A program made the translations under genes and the position numbers. Under the pieces are notes generated by a model. It made no database searches and had not been told where the DNA came from. It was given only the letters and a program-made list of their open reading frames with translations. From JAEUPI01 sp963814435 (GTDB lineage Bacteria; Pseudomonadota; Gammaproteobacteria; Burkholderiales; Burkholderiaceae_C): DNA of 64,000 bases. Positions 18,972-29,907 of this stretch are shown piece by piece. Within the stretch, counting starts at the first letter, position 1; every line of letters starts with the position of its first letter. The stretch lies in contig CAWFCV010000028.1 of the NCBI GenBank assembly GCA_963814435.1, positions 124,001 to 188,000 of the forward strand. Reading direction: 5' to 3'.

Positions 18972-19985
18972 TCAGGCGAGCTTCTTCAACAGCTCGGCCT
19001 TCTTGGCCGCAAATTCCTCGTCGGTGAGCACTCCCTTGGCCTTGAGCTCGCCGAGCTTCTCCAGCGTGGCCATCACGTCCGCGGGTTTCACGCCGGCGGC
19101 CCCACCTTGCAGGCCCTGCTGCAGCTGCTGGGCCATCACCTGGCCCAGCGCGACGCCGGCGCCCAGACCCATTGCGTCGCCCGCGATGCCGCCGCCGCCA
19201 CTGCCGGCACCTTCGGCGAACTTGGGGATCGACTGCGCGGTCTGGTACTGCATGAACTTGCCCATGTCGCCGCCGACCATGCCCATGCCGATCTTCTGAT
19301 CGAGGATCTTCTGCAGATCCTCGGGCAGCGAGACGTTCTGCACCGTCACGCCCTCGAGCTTGAGGCCGAGCGCGTCGAACGCGGGGCCGGTGACCTCACG
19401 CAGTTGCGTGGCGAACTCCACCTGGTTGGCGGCCAGGTCGAGGAACGGCACGCCGCTGCCGGCCACCGCGTCGCTGATGTGCTGCAGCATCACGCCGCGC
19501 AGCTGGCCGTCGAGGTCGGCCACGGTGTAGGTGTCGCGCGTACCCGAGATCTCGGTATGGAACTTCTTCGGGTCGACGATGCGGTAGGCGTAGTTGCCGA
19601 AGGCACGCAGTCGCACCGCGCCGAAGTCCTTGTCGCGGATCGTCACCGGCTGTTGGGTGCCCCAGCGCTGGTCGATCTGCTGGCGCGTGCTGAAGAAGTA
19701 CAGGTCGCTCTTGAACGGGCTCTCGAACAGCTTGTCCCAGTTCTTCAGGTAGGTCAGCACCGGCAGTGTCTGCGTGGTGAGCTTGTACATGCCGGGGCCG
19801 AACACGTCGGCGACCTTGCCTTCGTTGACGAACACCGCCATCTGGCTCTCGCGCACGGTCAGCGATGCGCCATACTGGATTTCGTTCTCGGCCATCGGGA
19901 AGCGCCAGGCGAGCACCCCGTCGCCCTGTTCCGTCCACTGCAGGATGTCGATGAACTGTTTCTTGATGAAGTCCATCAGGCCCAT
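18972..19985 (-). CDS. SPFH (band 7)/virion-core-like protein with C-terminal SHOCT domain
   Basis: 337 residues. The N-terminal part ('FIDILQWTEQGDGVLAWRF', 'QYGASLTVRESQMAVFVNEG') matches the SPFH-like family once called virion core protein (YdjL-type). A Gly/Gln-rich linker follows, then a SHOCT helix hairpin ('LGELKAKGVLTDEEFAAKKAEL'). SPFH proteins scaffold membrane microdomains. GAGGAGGG precedes the ATG at 19985. It is the first gene of the minus-strand module that continues to DUF4178 and DUF350. It is divergent from the hydroxylase at 20084 across 98 bp that should hold both promoters. Confidence 0.85.
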   Translation of the reverse strand: MGLMDFIKKQFIDILQWTEQGDGVLAWRFPMAENEIQYGASLTVRESQMAVFVNEGKVADVFGPGMYKLTTQTLPVLTYLKNWDKLFESPFKSDLYFFSTRQQIDQRWGTQQPVTIRDKDFGAVRLRAFGNYAYRIVDPKKFHTEISGTRDTYTVADLDGQLRGVMLQHISDAVAGSGVPFLDLAANQVEFATQLREVTGPAFDALGLKLEGVTVQNVSLPEDLQKILDQKIGMGMVGGDMGKFMQYQTAQSIPKFAEGAGSGGGGIAGDAMGLGAGVALGQVMAQQLQQGLQGGAAGVKPADVMATLEKLGELKAKGVLTDEEFAAKKAELLKKLA

Positions 19986-20083
19986 GAGACCCTCCTCGAC
20001 GCGTGAAGCACCCGGACATCCGGGTGCGACGAATAATACGTGCATGCCGCGTCCGCAACGGTGGTCCTCCAAGGGGGTGTGTC

Positions 20084-21284
20084 GTGACACACACAACGAA
20101 TGAGCTGCGCATCGCGGTCGTCGGCGCCGGCCCGGCCGGGCTGGCGCTGGCGCTGCTGGCTGCGCAACGCCTGCCGCAGGCGCAGGTGACGGTTTTCGAC
20201 TCCCGCGCGGGGGATCTGGACGTCGGTGCCGACGCGCGCACGCTGGCGCTGTCGCTGGGCAGCGTGCAGCTGCTCAGGCGCCTGGGCGCCTGGCCCGGCG
20301 AGGCCGCGCAGTCCATCACCGAGGTTCACGTCTCGCAGGCGCCACCGACCGGCGGTGCCTGGTCGGGATTCGCCCCGGAGGTGCGCATTCGCGCGCGCGA
20401 CGAAGGCGTGCCGCAGCTGGGCGCGGTGCTTGAGCTATGGCGCGCTGATGGCGCGGCTGCAGCGCGCCTGGGTGCAGGCGTGCGGCGAGCAGCCGGGACG
20501 GCTGCGCATGCGCTTTGGCACACCGGTGGCCGCGCTCAAGCCGGTGGCCGACGGCGTGGAGGTCGACGCCGGCATCGTCGACACTTTCGACCTGGCCGTG
20601 GTGGCCGAAGGCGGCATCTTCGCCGACCAGGTGCGCAAGGCCGTCTCGCATGACTACCGCCAATGCGCCTGGGTCGGCACGGTGGACATCACTGGCGGCA
20701 CACCAGGGCTGGCGATCGAGCGCTTCACCACCAACGGGCCGCTGGCGCTGCTGCCGTTGCCACCCTCGGTCCGCGGCGTGTCGACCGCGGCCCTGGTGTG
20801 GTGCGTGCCGTCCGAGGATGACCCGGTGGCAGGCCTTGACGACGCCCAGCGCACGGCGGTGCTCGCCACGCTGCTGCCGCCCGACGCCGGCACGATCACC
20901 CGCGTGTCAGCGCTGAAGCGCTTCGCGCTCGGCCTGAATGCCGAGGTGCGTCTGGTGGAGGGACGCACGGTGCGCATCGGCAATGCAGCGCAGACGCTGC
21001 ATCCTGTCGCCGGGCAGGGCCTGAACCTCGGCCTGCGCGACGCGTATGCGCTGGTGCAGGCGCTGCGCGGCGACGGCAGCATCGACGCCCGGCTGCGTGG
21101 CATCGAATGGGCGCGCGCGACCGACCGCTGGGCGGTGATCGCGACCACCGACTTCCTGGCGCGCAGCTTCACCTGGCGCTGGCCGGGGGTGGCCACGTTG
21201 CGGGGACTGGGGCTCGGCCTGCTGAACGCGGCGTCGCCGGTGAAATCGCAGCTCGCGCGCCGCATGATGTTCGGCCAGCGCTGA
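20084..21284 (+). CDS. UbiH/COQ6-family FAD monooxygenase, one frameshift near 20430
   Basis: About 399 residues. FAD-binding start 'RIAVVGAGPAGLALALLAAQ', the family's middle DG motif region, and the second FAD motif 'RIGNAAQTLHPVAGQGLNLGLRDA' are all present. This places it in the ubiquinone-ring hydroxylase group (UbiH/UbiF/VisC). The frame breaks at about 20429-20431, where removing one T turns 'GAVLELW' into 'GAVLSYGALMARLQRAW'. GTG start at 20084 with GGGGGTG upstream. Which ring position it hydroxylates cannot be decided from sequence alone. Confidence 0.85.
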
Positions 21285-21415
21285 CGACGGGTCGACTGGC
21301 GTGCACAACTGCTCGCCACAGTGCGGTATGCCGGGCTCGCGCCGTCCTGCTGCGCGGCACGGCCTTTCACAATCTTCGGTCATGGCGCCGCCCCACGCGC
21401 CCCGCCGAACCGCGC

Positions 21416-22042
21416 ATGACTGAACGACCCCCGACCTCCCCCGCCGACGACCTGCCGCGCATGCTCGCCACCGTGCTGCTGGCCCTGGCCGCAGCCCTGC
21501 TGCTGCTGCTCAGCGCCTGCGGCGGCGGAGGTGACGCCGGCACATCCACCGCGGTGTCCAACGGCAACGGCGCTCCTGTCGCCGCGAACGGCGCCAATTC
21601 GGCGCCCAGTTGTGGTTTGGCCGGCTTCGAGGGCGAGTTGCTTCAGCGCGTCAACGCACGCCGCGCCAGCGGTGGCAGTTGCGGCACCCGCGGCAGCTTC
21701 TCACCCACGGCCGCACTGCAGTGGAACGGCGCGCTCACCCAGGCTGCGGCGGGCCACTCGCAGGACATGGCCGCACTGAACTACTTCTCGCACACCAGCG
21801 CCGACGGCCGCACGCCCGACCAGCGCATCAGCGCGGCCGGCTACCCCTGGCGCGCGTACGGCGAGAACATCGCTGCCGGCTATTCCACGGTGCAGGCCGC
21901 GGTCGACGCCTGGCTCGCCAGCGACGGACACTGCGCCAACATCATGAACCCTGGCCTGCGCGACATCGGCGTTGCCTGCGTGCCGGGCACCGGCACCAGC
22001 ACCTATCCCAACTACTGGACGATGGACCTCGGCGCGTTGTGA
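21416..22042 (+). CDS. CAP-domain (SCP/PR1) secreted lipoprotein
   Basis: 208 residues. Lipoprotein signal ending 'LLLLLSACGGGG', a low-complexity Ser/Asn/Ala spacer, then a CAP domain with 'LLQRVNARRASGG', 'HSQDMAALNYFSHTSADGRTP' and 'YGENIAAGYSTVQAAVDAWLASDGHC', and the end 'YPNYWTMDLG'. Bacterial CAP proteins are extracellular, with protease-like or lipid-binding roles proposed. The gene starts 131 bp after the hydroxylase gene on the same strand and is convergent with the nitrilase gene. Confidence 0.85.
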   Translation: MTERPPTSPADDLPRMLATVLLALAAALLLLLSACGGGGDAGTSTAVSNGNGAPVAANGANSAPSCGLAGFEGELLQRVNARRASGGSCGTRGSFSPTAALQWNGALTQAAAGHSQDMAALNYFSHTSADGRTPDQRISAAGYPWRAYGENIAAGYSTVQAAVDAWLASDGHCANIMNPGLRDIGVACVPGTGTSTYPNYWTMDLGAL

Positions 22043-22073
22043 CCCGCGCGTCAGGCCGCCGCCAGCGCAGCGT

Positions 22074-22871
22074 TCAGCGCCGGTGCGCCAGCGCCGGCAA
22101 CTGCTGGCGCACCTGCACCAGGCGATCGCGGTCCATTTCGGCCGTCACGATGCCTGGGCCTTCCTCGCGGCAACCCAGCAATTCGCCCCAGGGGTCGACG
22201 ATCAGGCTGTGACCCCAGGTGCGGCGGCCGTTTTCATGGTGCCCGCCTTGCGCCGGCGCCAGCACGTAGCACTGGTTCTCGACGGCTCTGGCGCGCAGCA
22301 GCAGTTCCCAATGGGCGCGCCCGGTGGTGTAGGTGAACGCCGACGGCACGCAGACCAGGTCGCAGGGCGGCTTCGTCAGTTCGCGGTAGAGCTCGGGAAA
22401 CCGCAGGTCGTAGCAGATCGACAAACCCACGCGCCACTCGTCGCAGGCGAACGCCACGGTCTGCTCGCCTCTCTCGAGCACGCGGCCTTCGTCGTAGCGC
22501 TCGCGTCCGTTGTCGAACGCGAACAGATGGATCTTGTCGTAGCGGGCGACGCGCGTGCCGTCGGGCGCGTACACCAGGCAAGTGTTGCGCACCCGCTGCG
22601 GATCGGCGGTGCGCAACGGCAGGGTGCCGCCGATCACCCAGACCGAACGCAGCCGCGCCTGGCTCGACAGCATCTCCTGGATCGGCCCGGTGCCATCGCT
22701 TTCGGCCACCGCCAGCTTGTCGGTGTCGGCCCGGCCCATCAGGCAGAAGTACTCGGGCAGCGCGACCAGCATGGCCCCCGCGCGCACAGCCTCGTCGATC
22801 AGCGCCGCTGCGGCCTGCAAATTGCGCTGCACGTCGGGCGTCGAGACCATCTGCAGGGCTGCCATCTTCAT
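22074..22871 (-). CDS. Carbon-nitrogen hydrolase (nitrilase/omega-amidase family)
   Basis: 265 residues. The Glu-Lys-Cys triad is visible: Glu in 'LVALPEYFCLMG', Lys in 'YDKIHLFAFD', Cys in 'GLSICYDLRFPELYR'. The family matches the Nit1-like group, whose members deaminate glutathione or act as omega-amidases; the exact substrate is not known. Start at ATG 22871 preceded by AAGGAG. It follows yhdP by 22 bp on the same strand, the common Burkholderiales arrangement. Confidence 0.9.
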   Translation of the reverse strand: MKMAALQMVSTPDVQRNLQAAAALIDEAVRAGAMLVALPEYFCLMGRADTDKLAVAESDGTGPIQEMLSSQARLRSVWVIGGTLPLRTADPQRVRNTCLVYAPDGTRVARYDKIHLFAFDNGRERYDEGRVLERGEQTVAFACDEWRVGLSICYDLRFPELYRELTKPPCDLVCVPSAFTYTTGRAHWELLLRARAVENQCYVLAPAQGGHHENGRRTWGHSLIVDPWGELLGCREEGPGIVTAEMDRDRLVQVRQQLPALAHRR

Positions 22872-22893
22872 CGCAACACGCTCCTTCAAATCG

Positions 22894-25800
22894 TTAGGGC
22901 CGCTGCGGCGGTGACGACGCCGCAGCGGCCGGCCCGTCCATCGCTGGCACGGCGTCACCCGGTTGTCGCTCGACCCGCTCGATCTTCGGATCGTCCCACT
23001 TGCCGGTGATGCGGAACTCGCGCGTGTTCGCAGCGATCAACGGCCGACGCAGCAGCCACTGCGCGACGAACGTGCCGAGCCCCAGTGCCGGGTTGATCGC
23101 CGCGTAGGCCAGCGACGCCGTGCCGGCATTGATTTCGGGCACGACGAACACGCGCAGGTCCTGCGTTTCCAGCCCGATGTCGGCCTGACCTTCCATCAGC
23201 ACCGCCGCCTGCACGCCCCGCATGCGCAGGTTGTTGGTCTGCAGCACGCCGGCGTTGATGCGGAAATCGCCACCGATGTTGTCGAAGGCAAAGCCTTCCT
23301 GGAAGACATCGCGAAAATCGAGCAGCAGCCTTCGCGGCAGCGCCTGCAGGCTGAGCACTCCGAGCAGGCGCCCGGCGCCGGCGTCGGCCTTCAGGAACTG
23401 CCCGGCATCCAGCGACAGGTTCATGCTGCCGTCCAGGCTCTTGGTGTCCCAGCCCAGCGGCGAGCCCGACCAGGCCAGTTGTCCTTTCAGCATGCCCTTG
23501 CCGCCGCGCAGCGTCTTGCCGTAGCCCAGACGGTCGAGGTAGGCGCCGCTGTCGGCCAGCTCGAGCTCGAAGTCGAGCGCCATGCGGCGGCGCGCCGCCC
23601 CGCCTGCCGCAGCCCACTGGCCGCTGGCGCTCAGGTTGGCCTCGGGCGTGCGCAAGGCCAGCCGGTTCAGCCGCCATTCGCGGGCGACGTCGCCGGTGGC
23701 GATCCCGCGGTTGACAGCCTCGACCTCCAAGCGACCGAGGTGCTTGCCGCGCAGTTCGAAGTCGTCGACCACGATGTCCAGAGCGGGCACCGAGGCCGGC
23801 GCCTGGTCGAGCAGCTGCTCGAAGCCTTCGACCTCCGCCGGCGGCAGCGACAGGCGACTCAGGCGCGCATACACGCGTCCGGCACCCTGCGTGGTGCTCG
23901 CTTCGCGGTACTCGATCAGGCCGGCCATCTGGTCGGCGGTGAGCTGGGCGCGCCAGGTTTCGCTGTCGTCGCGCGTGATGCGGCCGAGGTCGACATTCAA
24001 ACGCGTCAACCGGCGCCCTCCGGCCACCGCCTCCTGGGCGCGCAGCGCGATCGACCGCGGCACGTATCCGGCATCCGCCCCGCCGCCGCTGGCCGGCGGC
24101 AGCAGCTTCGCCAGCGCCGCGCGCCATGCATCCACATTCAGGCTGGCGAACTCGGCCTGCACCTGGCCGCCCGCGACCGGAGCAGGGGCGTGCGTGTTGA
24201 TCCCAATGGCCGACGCGCAGGATCCGCGGGCTGTCGCCGCTCAGGTCGCGCAGATAGACCGCCTGCAGGAGCGGGCCGAGATCGATTCGCAGCTGGTCGC
24301 GCGGCGTGGATCCGCCGGCGAGCGAATCGGCCTGCAGCACCGACTGCACCCTCAACGGCAGGCTTTCCTCGGCAGGTTTGTTCAGCGGCGGTGGCAGATT
24401 GATCGCGATGCCGGTCATCGGACTTGTCAGGTTCAATTCCGTCAGCCCCTTGACGAAGCCGAGCTGCAAGCGGTACGGCGCCTGGCCCTGCAGCACCTGT
24501 CCGAGACGCGCCGGCAGGCCGAGCTCGGCCGTTCGACGCAGCCCTTCGGCCGTGGCGGTGCCCTGCAGGTTGAATCGCAAGTCGCCGTCGGGCTGCGTGC
24601 CGCCGTCGACGGTGGCCTCGCCACCCAGCGCACGCACCGACCCGCCGACGATCTGCAAGCCGCGCTGCGAGAAGTCGACCCGCCCGCGCGCCGCCGCCAG
24701 CAGCGGCGTGTCGGGACGCAGGCGGATGTCGTTGCCGCCGAGCTGCACGCTGCCCTTCGCGGTGGACTGCGCCAGCTGCGCCAGCGGCAGGCTGAGCGCC
24801 AGCCGCAGGTCGGCTGCTCCTTGCGCCGTGGCCTGCGCCAGCGCGCCGCCGATCCACTCGCCCACCGGCGTGGCGTTGACGTAGCGCAGCATGTCGGCCA
24901 GCGGGCCGCGGGCCTGGCCGTCCAGCTCGAGCGTCGGCTGATGGGCGAAATCGTGCACCCCGCCTTGCACGCCGCGCAACTCGACGCCGAAGATGCGGCC
25001 CTGCGCATTGCGAATCGACATGCTGCTGCGCTCGACGACCAGCTCGCCGTCGGCCCGGGTGATGGCCGGCCACGGCGAATTCCATGCCGGTTCGCCGGCG
25101 CCGTCGCCCGGGTGGCTGGGCACATAGGCCAGCGTCAGGTCGGCAAACTGGCCGACGATGCGAAATTCGCCGTCTTGCGGATTCTTGGCGCCGAAGTACG
25201 GAAAGTCCCACAGGTCGCCCTTGACCTTGAAAGTTGCGCTCGGCACCTTGCCCGCCTGCACCGCGTGCTGCACGTAGTCGCGCACCGGGCTTCGGCAGGC
25301 CGCGGGGCAGATAGCGCGCGACGCTGGTCGCCTGGCCGCCGGTGAGCTTGCCCTGCAGGTCGAGCAGGCCCGGGAATCGCCCGGCGCGGCCGAACCCGGC
25401 ACCATCGCCAGTGCGCCACCGCAGCGCCAATTCGCCCGACGCGTCGTCGTTGTCGAACCGGGCCTCCTTGACCTGCAGCTCGATCGACCGCCCATTGGGG
25501 CGAGCCGCGCCGATGCGCCAGACCAACTGGGCATCGAAGCGACGCAGCGGCACCACCGGGCGGTCGAACACGCCGGGGAACTCGAGTGCACCATCGGCGA
25601 GCGACAGGCGGGCGTCGCCGCCCAGTTCGCTGGCCTGCAGGTCGATGTCGGCGTTGAGCCAGCCAGGGCGACCCACGCCGTCGACGGCGGGCGCCGCCGC
25701 GATCGACAACCCCTTCATGCGGGCTCGAACCTGGTACTGGCGCGGCGCATCGATCGGCCCATCCCAGCGGGCCACCAGACCGTGCACGGTGCCGCGCGGT

Positions 25801-27015
25801 GCGAGCTCGATCAGCATCTTGCGCACGCCTTCGCTCAGCGGCACGCGGGACGCCAGCGATGCCAACAGGGCGACATCGAGCCGGTCGGCGCTGAATTCGC
25901 CGGCCACGATCTCGGGCGCGGCGTCGCCCGGCGCCGATCCGGCGGGAGCGAGGCGCCAACTCGCCTCGATCTCGCTCTCGGGCCACAACACGCCGTCGGC
26001 GGTGGTGAACGTCAAGCGCCGGGCGGCGACGCGGGCGCGCCGGTCCCCCTGCTCGCCATCTAGGCGAGCGCGCAGGGACTCGAACTCCATCGGCGCCACC
26101 TGGGCCGACAGGCGCAACGCCACGTTGCGCAAGGCCAGGTCGACGGTGGCGCCGTCCGCCCGACCGTCGGCCACCTCGAGCCAGGCGCGCAGCGCGCCGC
26201 GGCCTTCGCGCAATTCGAAGGGCAGGTCGACGTACCGCCGCAACAGCGCGACATCCACGTGCGGCAGATCGGCATGCACCGTGCCGCGCCACAGTCGCCA
26301 CTCGCCCGCGCGCGCCATCAGCGGCTGGTTCAGCCGCGCCCGCAGCGAGAACCGCTCACCCCAGGCGGGCTGAGGTGTCGCGTCGACGCGCAGATCGTGA
26401 TGCAACAGCCCATTGCGCACGACGACCAGGGCGTCGGTCAATTCCAGCGCCGGCGAGCGGCGCAGCTCGTCGATCCATGACAACGAGCCGCCACGGATGA
26501 CGAACTCATGCTGCCGGAAGAACCAGTCGGCGGCCGCGTGGTCGTTGCCGGCGCCGGCTTGCCCGACCTCGAGGCCGGCAACATGGATGCGACCGCGCAC
26601 ATCGCGGCGGATTTCGAGCCGTGCGACCTTCGATCAGCAGTTGCTCGAAACGCAACTCGAACGTCAGCAGCGCAGGCACCGACAGGGCCGCCGACACGCG
26701 CGGCAGGCGAAGCGCCTCGCGGCCCTCTTGATCGTGCAGTACCACCTCATGCAATTCGGCGGCCGGAATCCACCCACCGGAGCGCACCTGGATGCTGCCG
26801 ATTCGAACCGGCACGCCCAACGCGCGACTGGCGGCGTCTTCGATGCGCGGCCGCCAGTCGTCGATGTGGGGCAGAATCCCCCAGTGCAGAGTCAGCCACG
26901 CCAATAGCAGTAGGCTCCACACGGCCGCCAAGCCGCCGACCAGGAACCTCAAGGCCCGGGTCGACGCGCGCAAGACAGGACGGCGCGAGGCAACGACAGC
27001 GGAGTTGGGGGACAT
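22894..27015 (-). CDS. yhdP: YhdP/AsmA-like phospholipid-transport protein, three frameshifts
   Basis: About 1370 residues when joined, the usual length of YhdP, an inner-membrane-anchored bridge protein of the AsmA family that helps move phospholipid to the outer membrane. One N-terminal membrane anchor ('FLVGGLAAVWSLLLLAWLTL') is followed by a long repetitive beta-groove chain, with a family-typical C-terminal part ('GSMNLSLDAGQFLKADAGAG', 'LQALPRRLLLDFRDVFQEGF'). The frame shifts near 26610 ('LLIEGRTA' to 'MRGRIHVAGLEVG'), 25285 ('RYLPRGLPK' to 'VRDYVQHAVQ') and 24190 ('ILRVG' to 'QAEFASLNVDAW'). I take ATG 27015; ATG 27039 is also possible. Divergent from glnE. Confidence 0.85.
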
Positions 27016-27133
27016 CGGATGAGGAGAAACCCGCACCATGCGCGACTGGCCGATCCGGCCACGCAGGCACATTGGAGGCACGGCAGCCACCCCCATGGCC
27101 GGATCAATCTAGCACAGACCCCCTGAGTACCAC

Positions 27134-29902
27134 GTGGGTTCTGATCGCCTTGCCGTGGCCAGCGGCCCCGCACTTGTCAACGACTCTGCAGCGGCGGCAG
27201 ACTACAGCCGTTTCGTGCAACGTGTGCGCAGACGTTTCGGCGCCGAATGCGCACTGCTGGCCGATGGCGTGCCGGACGCGCAGTCGATCGACCGCCTCAT
27301 CGACTGCCTGATCGCCGCCGGGCGCAGCCTGGCGTCGGCATTGCGCGTGGCGCGCCATGCGGTGATCGAGCGTCTGGCCGTGCTCGACGTTGAGCAAGGG
27401 GCCGAGTTGCCGATCGTGACCTCGACGATGACCACGCTCGCCGAGGTGTCACTCGAGCGCGCGCTGGCGGCCGCGTTGCAGGAAGAAGACGCGCGCAGCG
27501 GCGAGCCGTTCGATGCGGCCGGCCGGCGCATCGACTTCTGGATCGTCGGCATGGGCAAGCTGGGCGCGCGCGAGCTGAACGTCTCGTCGGACATCGACCT
27601 GATCTATCTGTACGAGGAAGACGGCCAGACGCGCGGGACAGCCCCGGTCAGCACGCAGGAATACTTCGGTCGGGTGGCCAAGCGGCTGCATGCGCTGATC
27701 GGCGATGTCACCGACGACGGTTTCGTGTTCCGCGTCGACCTCGCGCTGCAGGCCCAACGGCAATTCCGGACCGCCGGTGGTCAGCCTGCCGATGCTGGAG
27801 GAGTACTTTCAAATGCAAGGGCGCGAGTGGGAGCGCTTTGCCTGGCTGAAGAGCCGCGTCGTCGCGCCGCGCGCGGCGGTGGCCAGCGGCCGTGCCAACG
27901 CGCTGCGCTCGCTGGTCGCGTCGTTCGTCTACCGGCGCTACCTGGACTACGGCGTCTTCGAAGGCCTGCGCCAGTTGCACCGCCGAATTCGCGAGGAGGC
28001 GCAGCGCCGCGCCGCGGGGCGCCCCGAACGCAGCAACGATGTCAAGCTGTCGCGCGGCGGCATCCGCGAGATCGAGTTCATCGTCCAGTTGCTGCTGGTG
28101 GTGCGCGGCGGCCAGTACCCCGAGATCCGGACCCGCTCGACGCAGCGCGGCCTGCAGCGGCTGGTGGCCCGCGGTCTGATGAAGCCCGACACCGCCAGCC
28201 GGCTGGACTTGGCCTACGCGTTCCTGCGCCGCATCGAGCACCGCATCCAGTACCTCGACGACCAGCAAACGCACGTGCTGCCCACCGCCGACGCCGACCT
28301 CGACTGGATTTCGCGTTCGCTCGGCCTCGACGGTCAGCACCCGGGCGAACTGCTGAATCGGCTGAGCGAGGTGCGGGAGTTCGTCGCCAACGAGTTCGAC
28401 GCCCTGCTGCACGACGGCCAGACACCGACCGCCGCCGCCCGCAAACCGGGTGAATGCAAGGGCTGCGGGCCGGCAGCGCTGCCGCTGGACGCCGAGGCCT
28501 TGCTGGAGACGCTGCCCGCAGAAATTGCCGAGCGCGTGCGCCGCTGGGCCGAAAAGCCGCGCGTGCAGAGCCTGCGCGACGAGAGCAAGCTGCGCCTGGG
28601 CCGACTGGTGCAGCGCGCGGCCAGCGGTGTGGCCGCCGGGCAATGCACCCTGCAGGCGGCGCTGCGCTTCATCGACTGGCTCGAACCGCTGCTGCGCCGC
28701 GAGAGCTACGTGGCGCTGCTGGCCGAGCGGCCTGAGGTGATGCAGCGCCTGCTGCGGCTGCTCGGGCTGGCCCGTTGGCCGATGCAGTACCTGATGCGAC
28801 ACCCTGGGGTGATCGACGAACTGGCCGATCCGCGACTGCTGCACGAACGCTTCGATCGCACGGCGTTCATCAGCGACCTCGAGGAGCGCCACGCGGCCTG
28901 GGAGCGCAGCGGCCAGGCCGACGAGGAGGCGCTGCTCGACACGCTTCGCCATGCGCACCATGCCGAGGTGTTTCGCACCCTGGTGCGCGACGTCGAAGGG
29001 CTGATCACCGTCGAGCAGGTGGCCGACGATCTCTCGGCGCTGGCCGATGCGGTGCTCGAGTGCACGCTGCGCTGGGCCTGGTCGCGCCTGAAGACGCGGC
29101 ATCGCGAGGCGCCCCGCTTCGCCGTCATCGCCTACGGCAAGCTCGGCGGCAAGGAGCTCGGCTACGGCAGCGACCTCGACGTCGTGTTTCTCTACGACGA
29201 CAGCGACGAGCCGGACCTCGATCGTGCGCAGGAGGTCTACGGCGCGTTCGTGCGCAAGCTGATCACCTGGCTGACCCTGCGCACGCCGGCCGGCGCGCTG
29301 TTCGAGATCGACACCGCGCTGCGGCCGAACGGCAACTCCGGCCTGCTGGTGACCTCGATCGACGCGTTCGAGCGCTACCAGGACGGTCGCGGCAGCAACA
29401 CCGCCTGGACCTGGGAACACCAGGCGCTGACGCGCGCCCGGTTCTGCGCCGGGCACACCGGCGCTGGCCGCGCGCTTCGATGCCGCGCGGGCGCGCGTAC
29501 TCGCTGCACCGCGCGAGCTGCGGGCACTGGCCGGCGAGGTGGCCAGCATGCGCGAGCGGGTGCGCACGGCCCATCCGGTGCCCGCCGACCGCTTCGATGT
29601 CAAGCACAGCCGGGGCGGCATGATGGACGCGGAGTTCGTGGTGCAGTACCTGGTGCTGGCGCACGCGCATCGGTTTCCCTCGTTGATCGACAACGTGGGC
29701 AACATCGCCTTGCTGCAGCGCGCACAGGCGCAAGGTCTGCTGCCCGATGCCACTGGGAGATCGCGCGGCAAGCGCCTATCGCGAGCTTCGCCGCGCGCAG
29801 CACCGTGCGCGACTGGATGAGCAGCCGACGCAGTTCGAGCCGGTCACGATGGCCGCCGAACGCGACGCCATCGTCGCGTTGTGGCGTGCCGTGTTCGGAT
29901 AG
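27134..29902 (+). CDS. glnE: Bifunctional glutamine synthetase adenylyltransferase/deadenylase, about four frameshifts
   Basis: About 920 residues. Adds or removes AMP on glutamine synthetase in response to PII. Two nucleotidyltransferase domains are visible: N-terminal deadenylase 'VGMGKLGARELNVSSDIDLIYLY' and C-terminal adenylylase 'IAYGKLGGKELGYGSDLDVVFLYDD', each with the GKLG...D(I/L)D metal site. Frame breaks lie at about 27750 (extra A; restores 'ALRPNGNSGPPVVSL'), 29451-29453 (extra G in GGGC; restores 'FCAGTPALAARFDAAR'), and two near 29755-29785. The true end is 'RDAIVALWRAVFG' with TAG at 29900-29902. GTG start at 27134. Confidence 0.9.
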
Positions 29903-29907
29903 GACCG

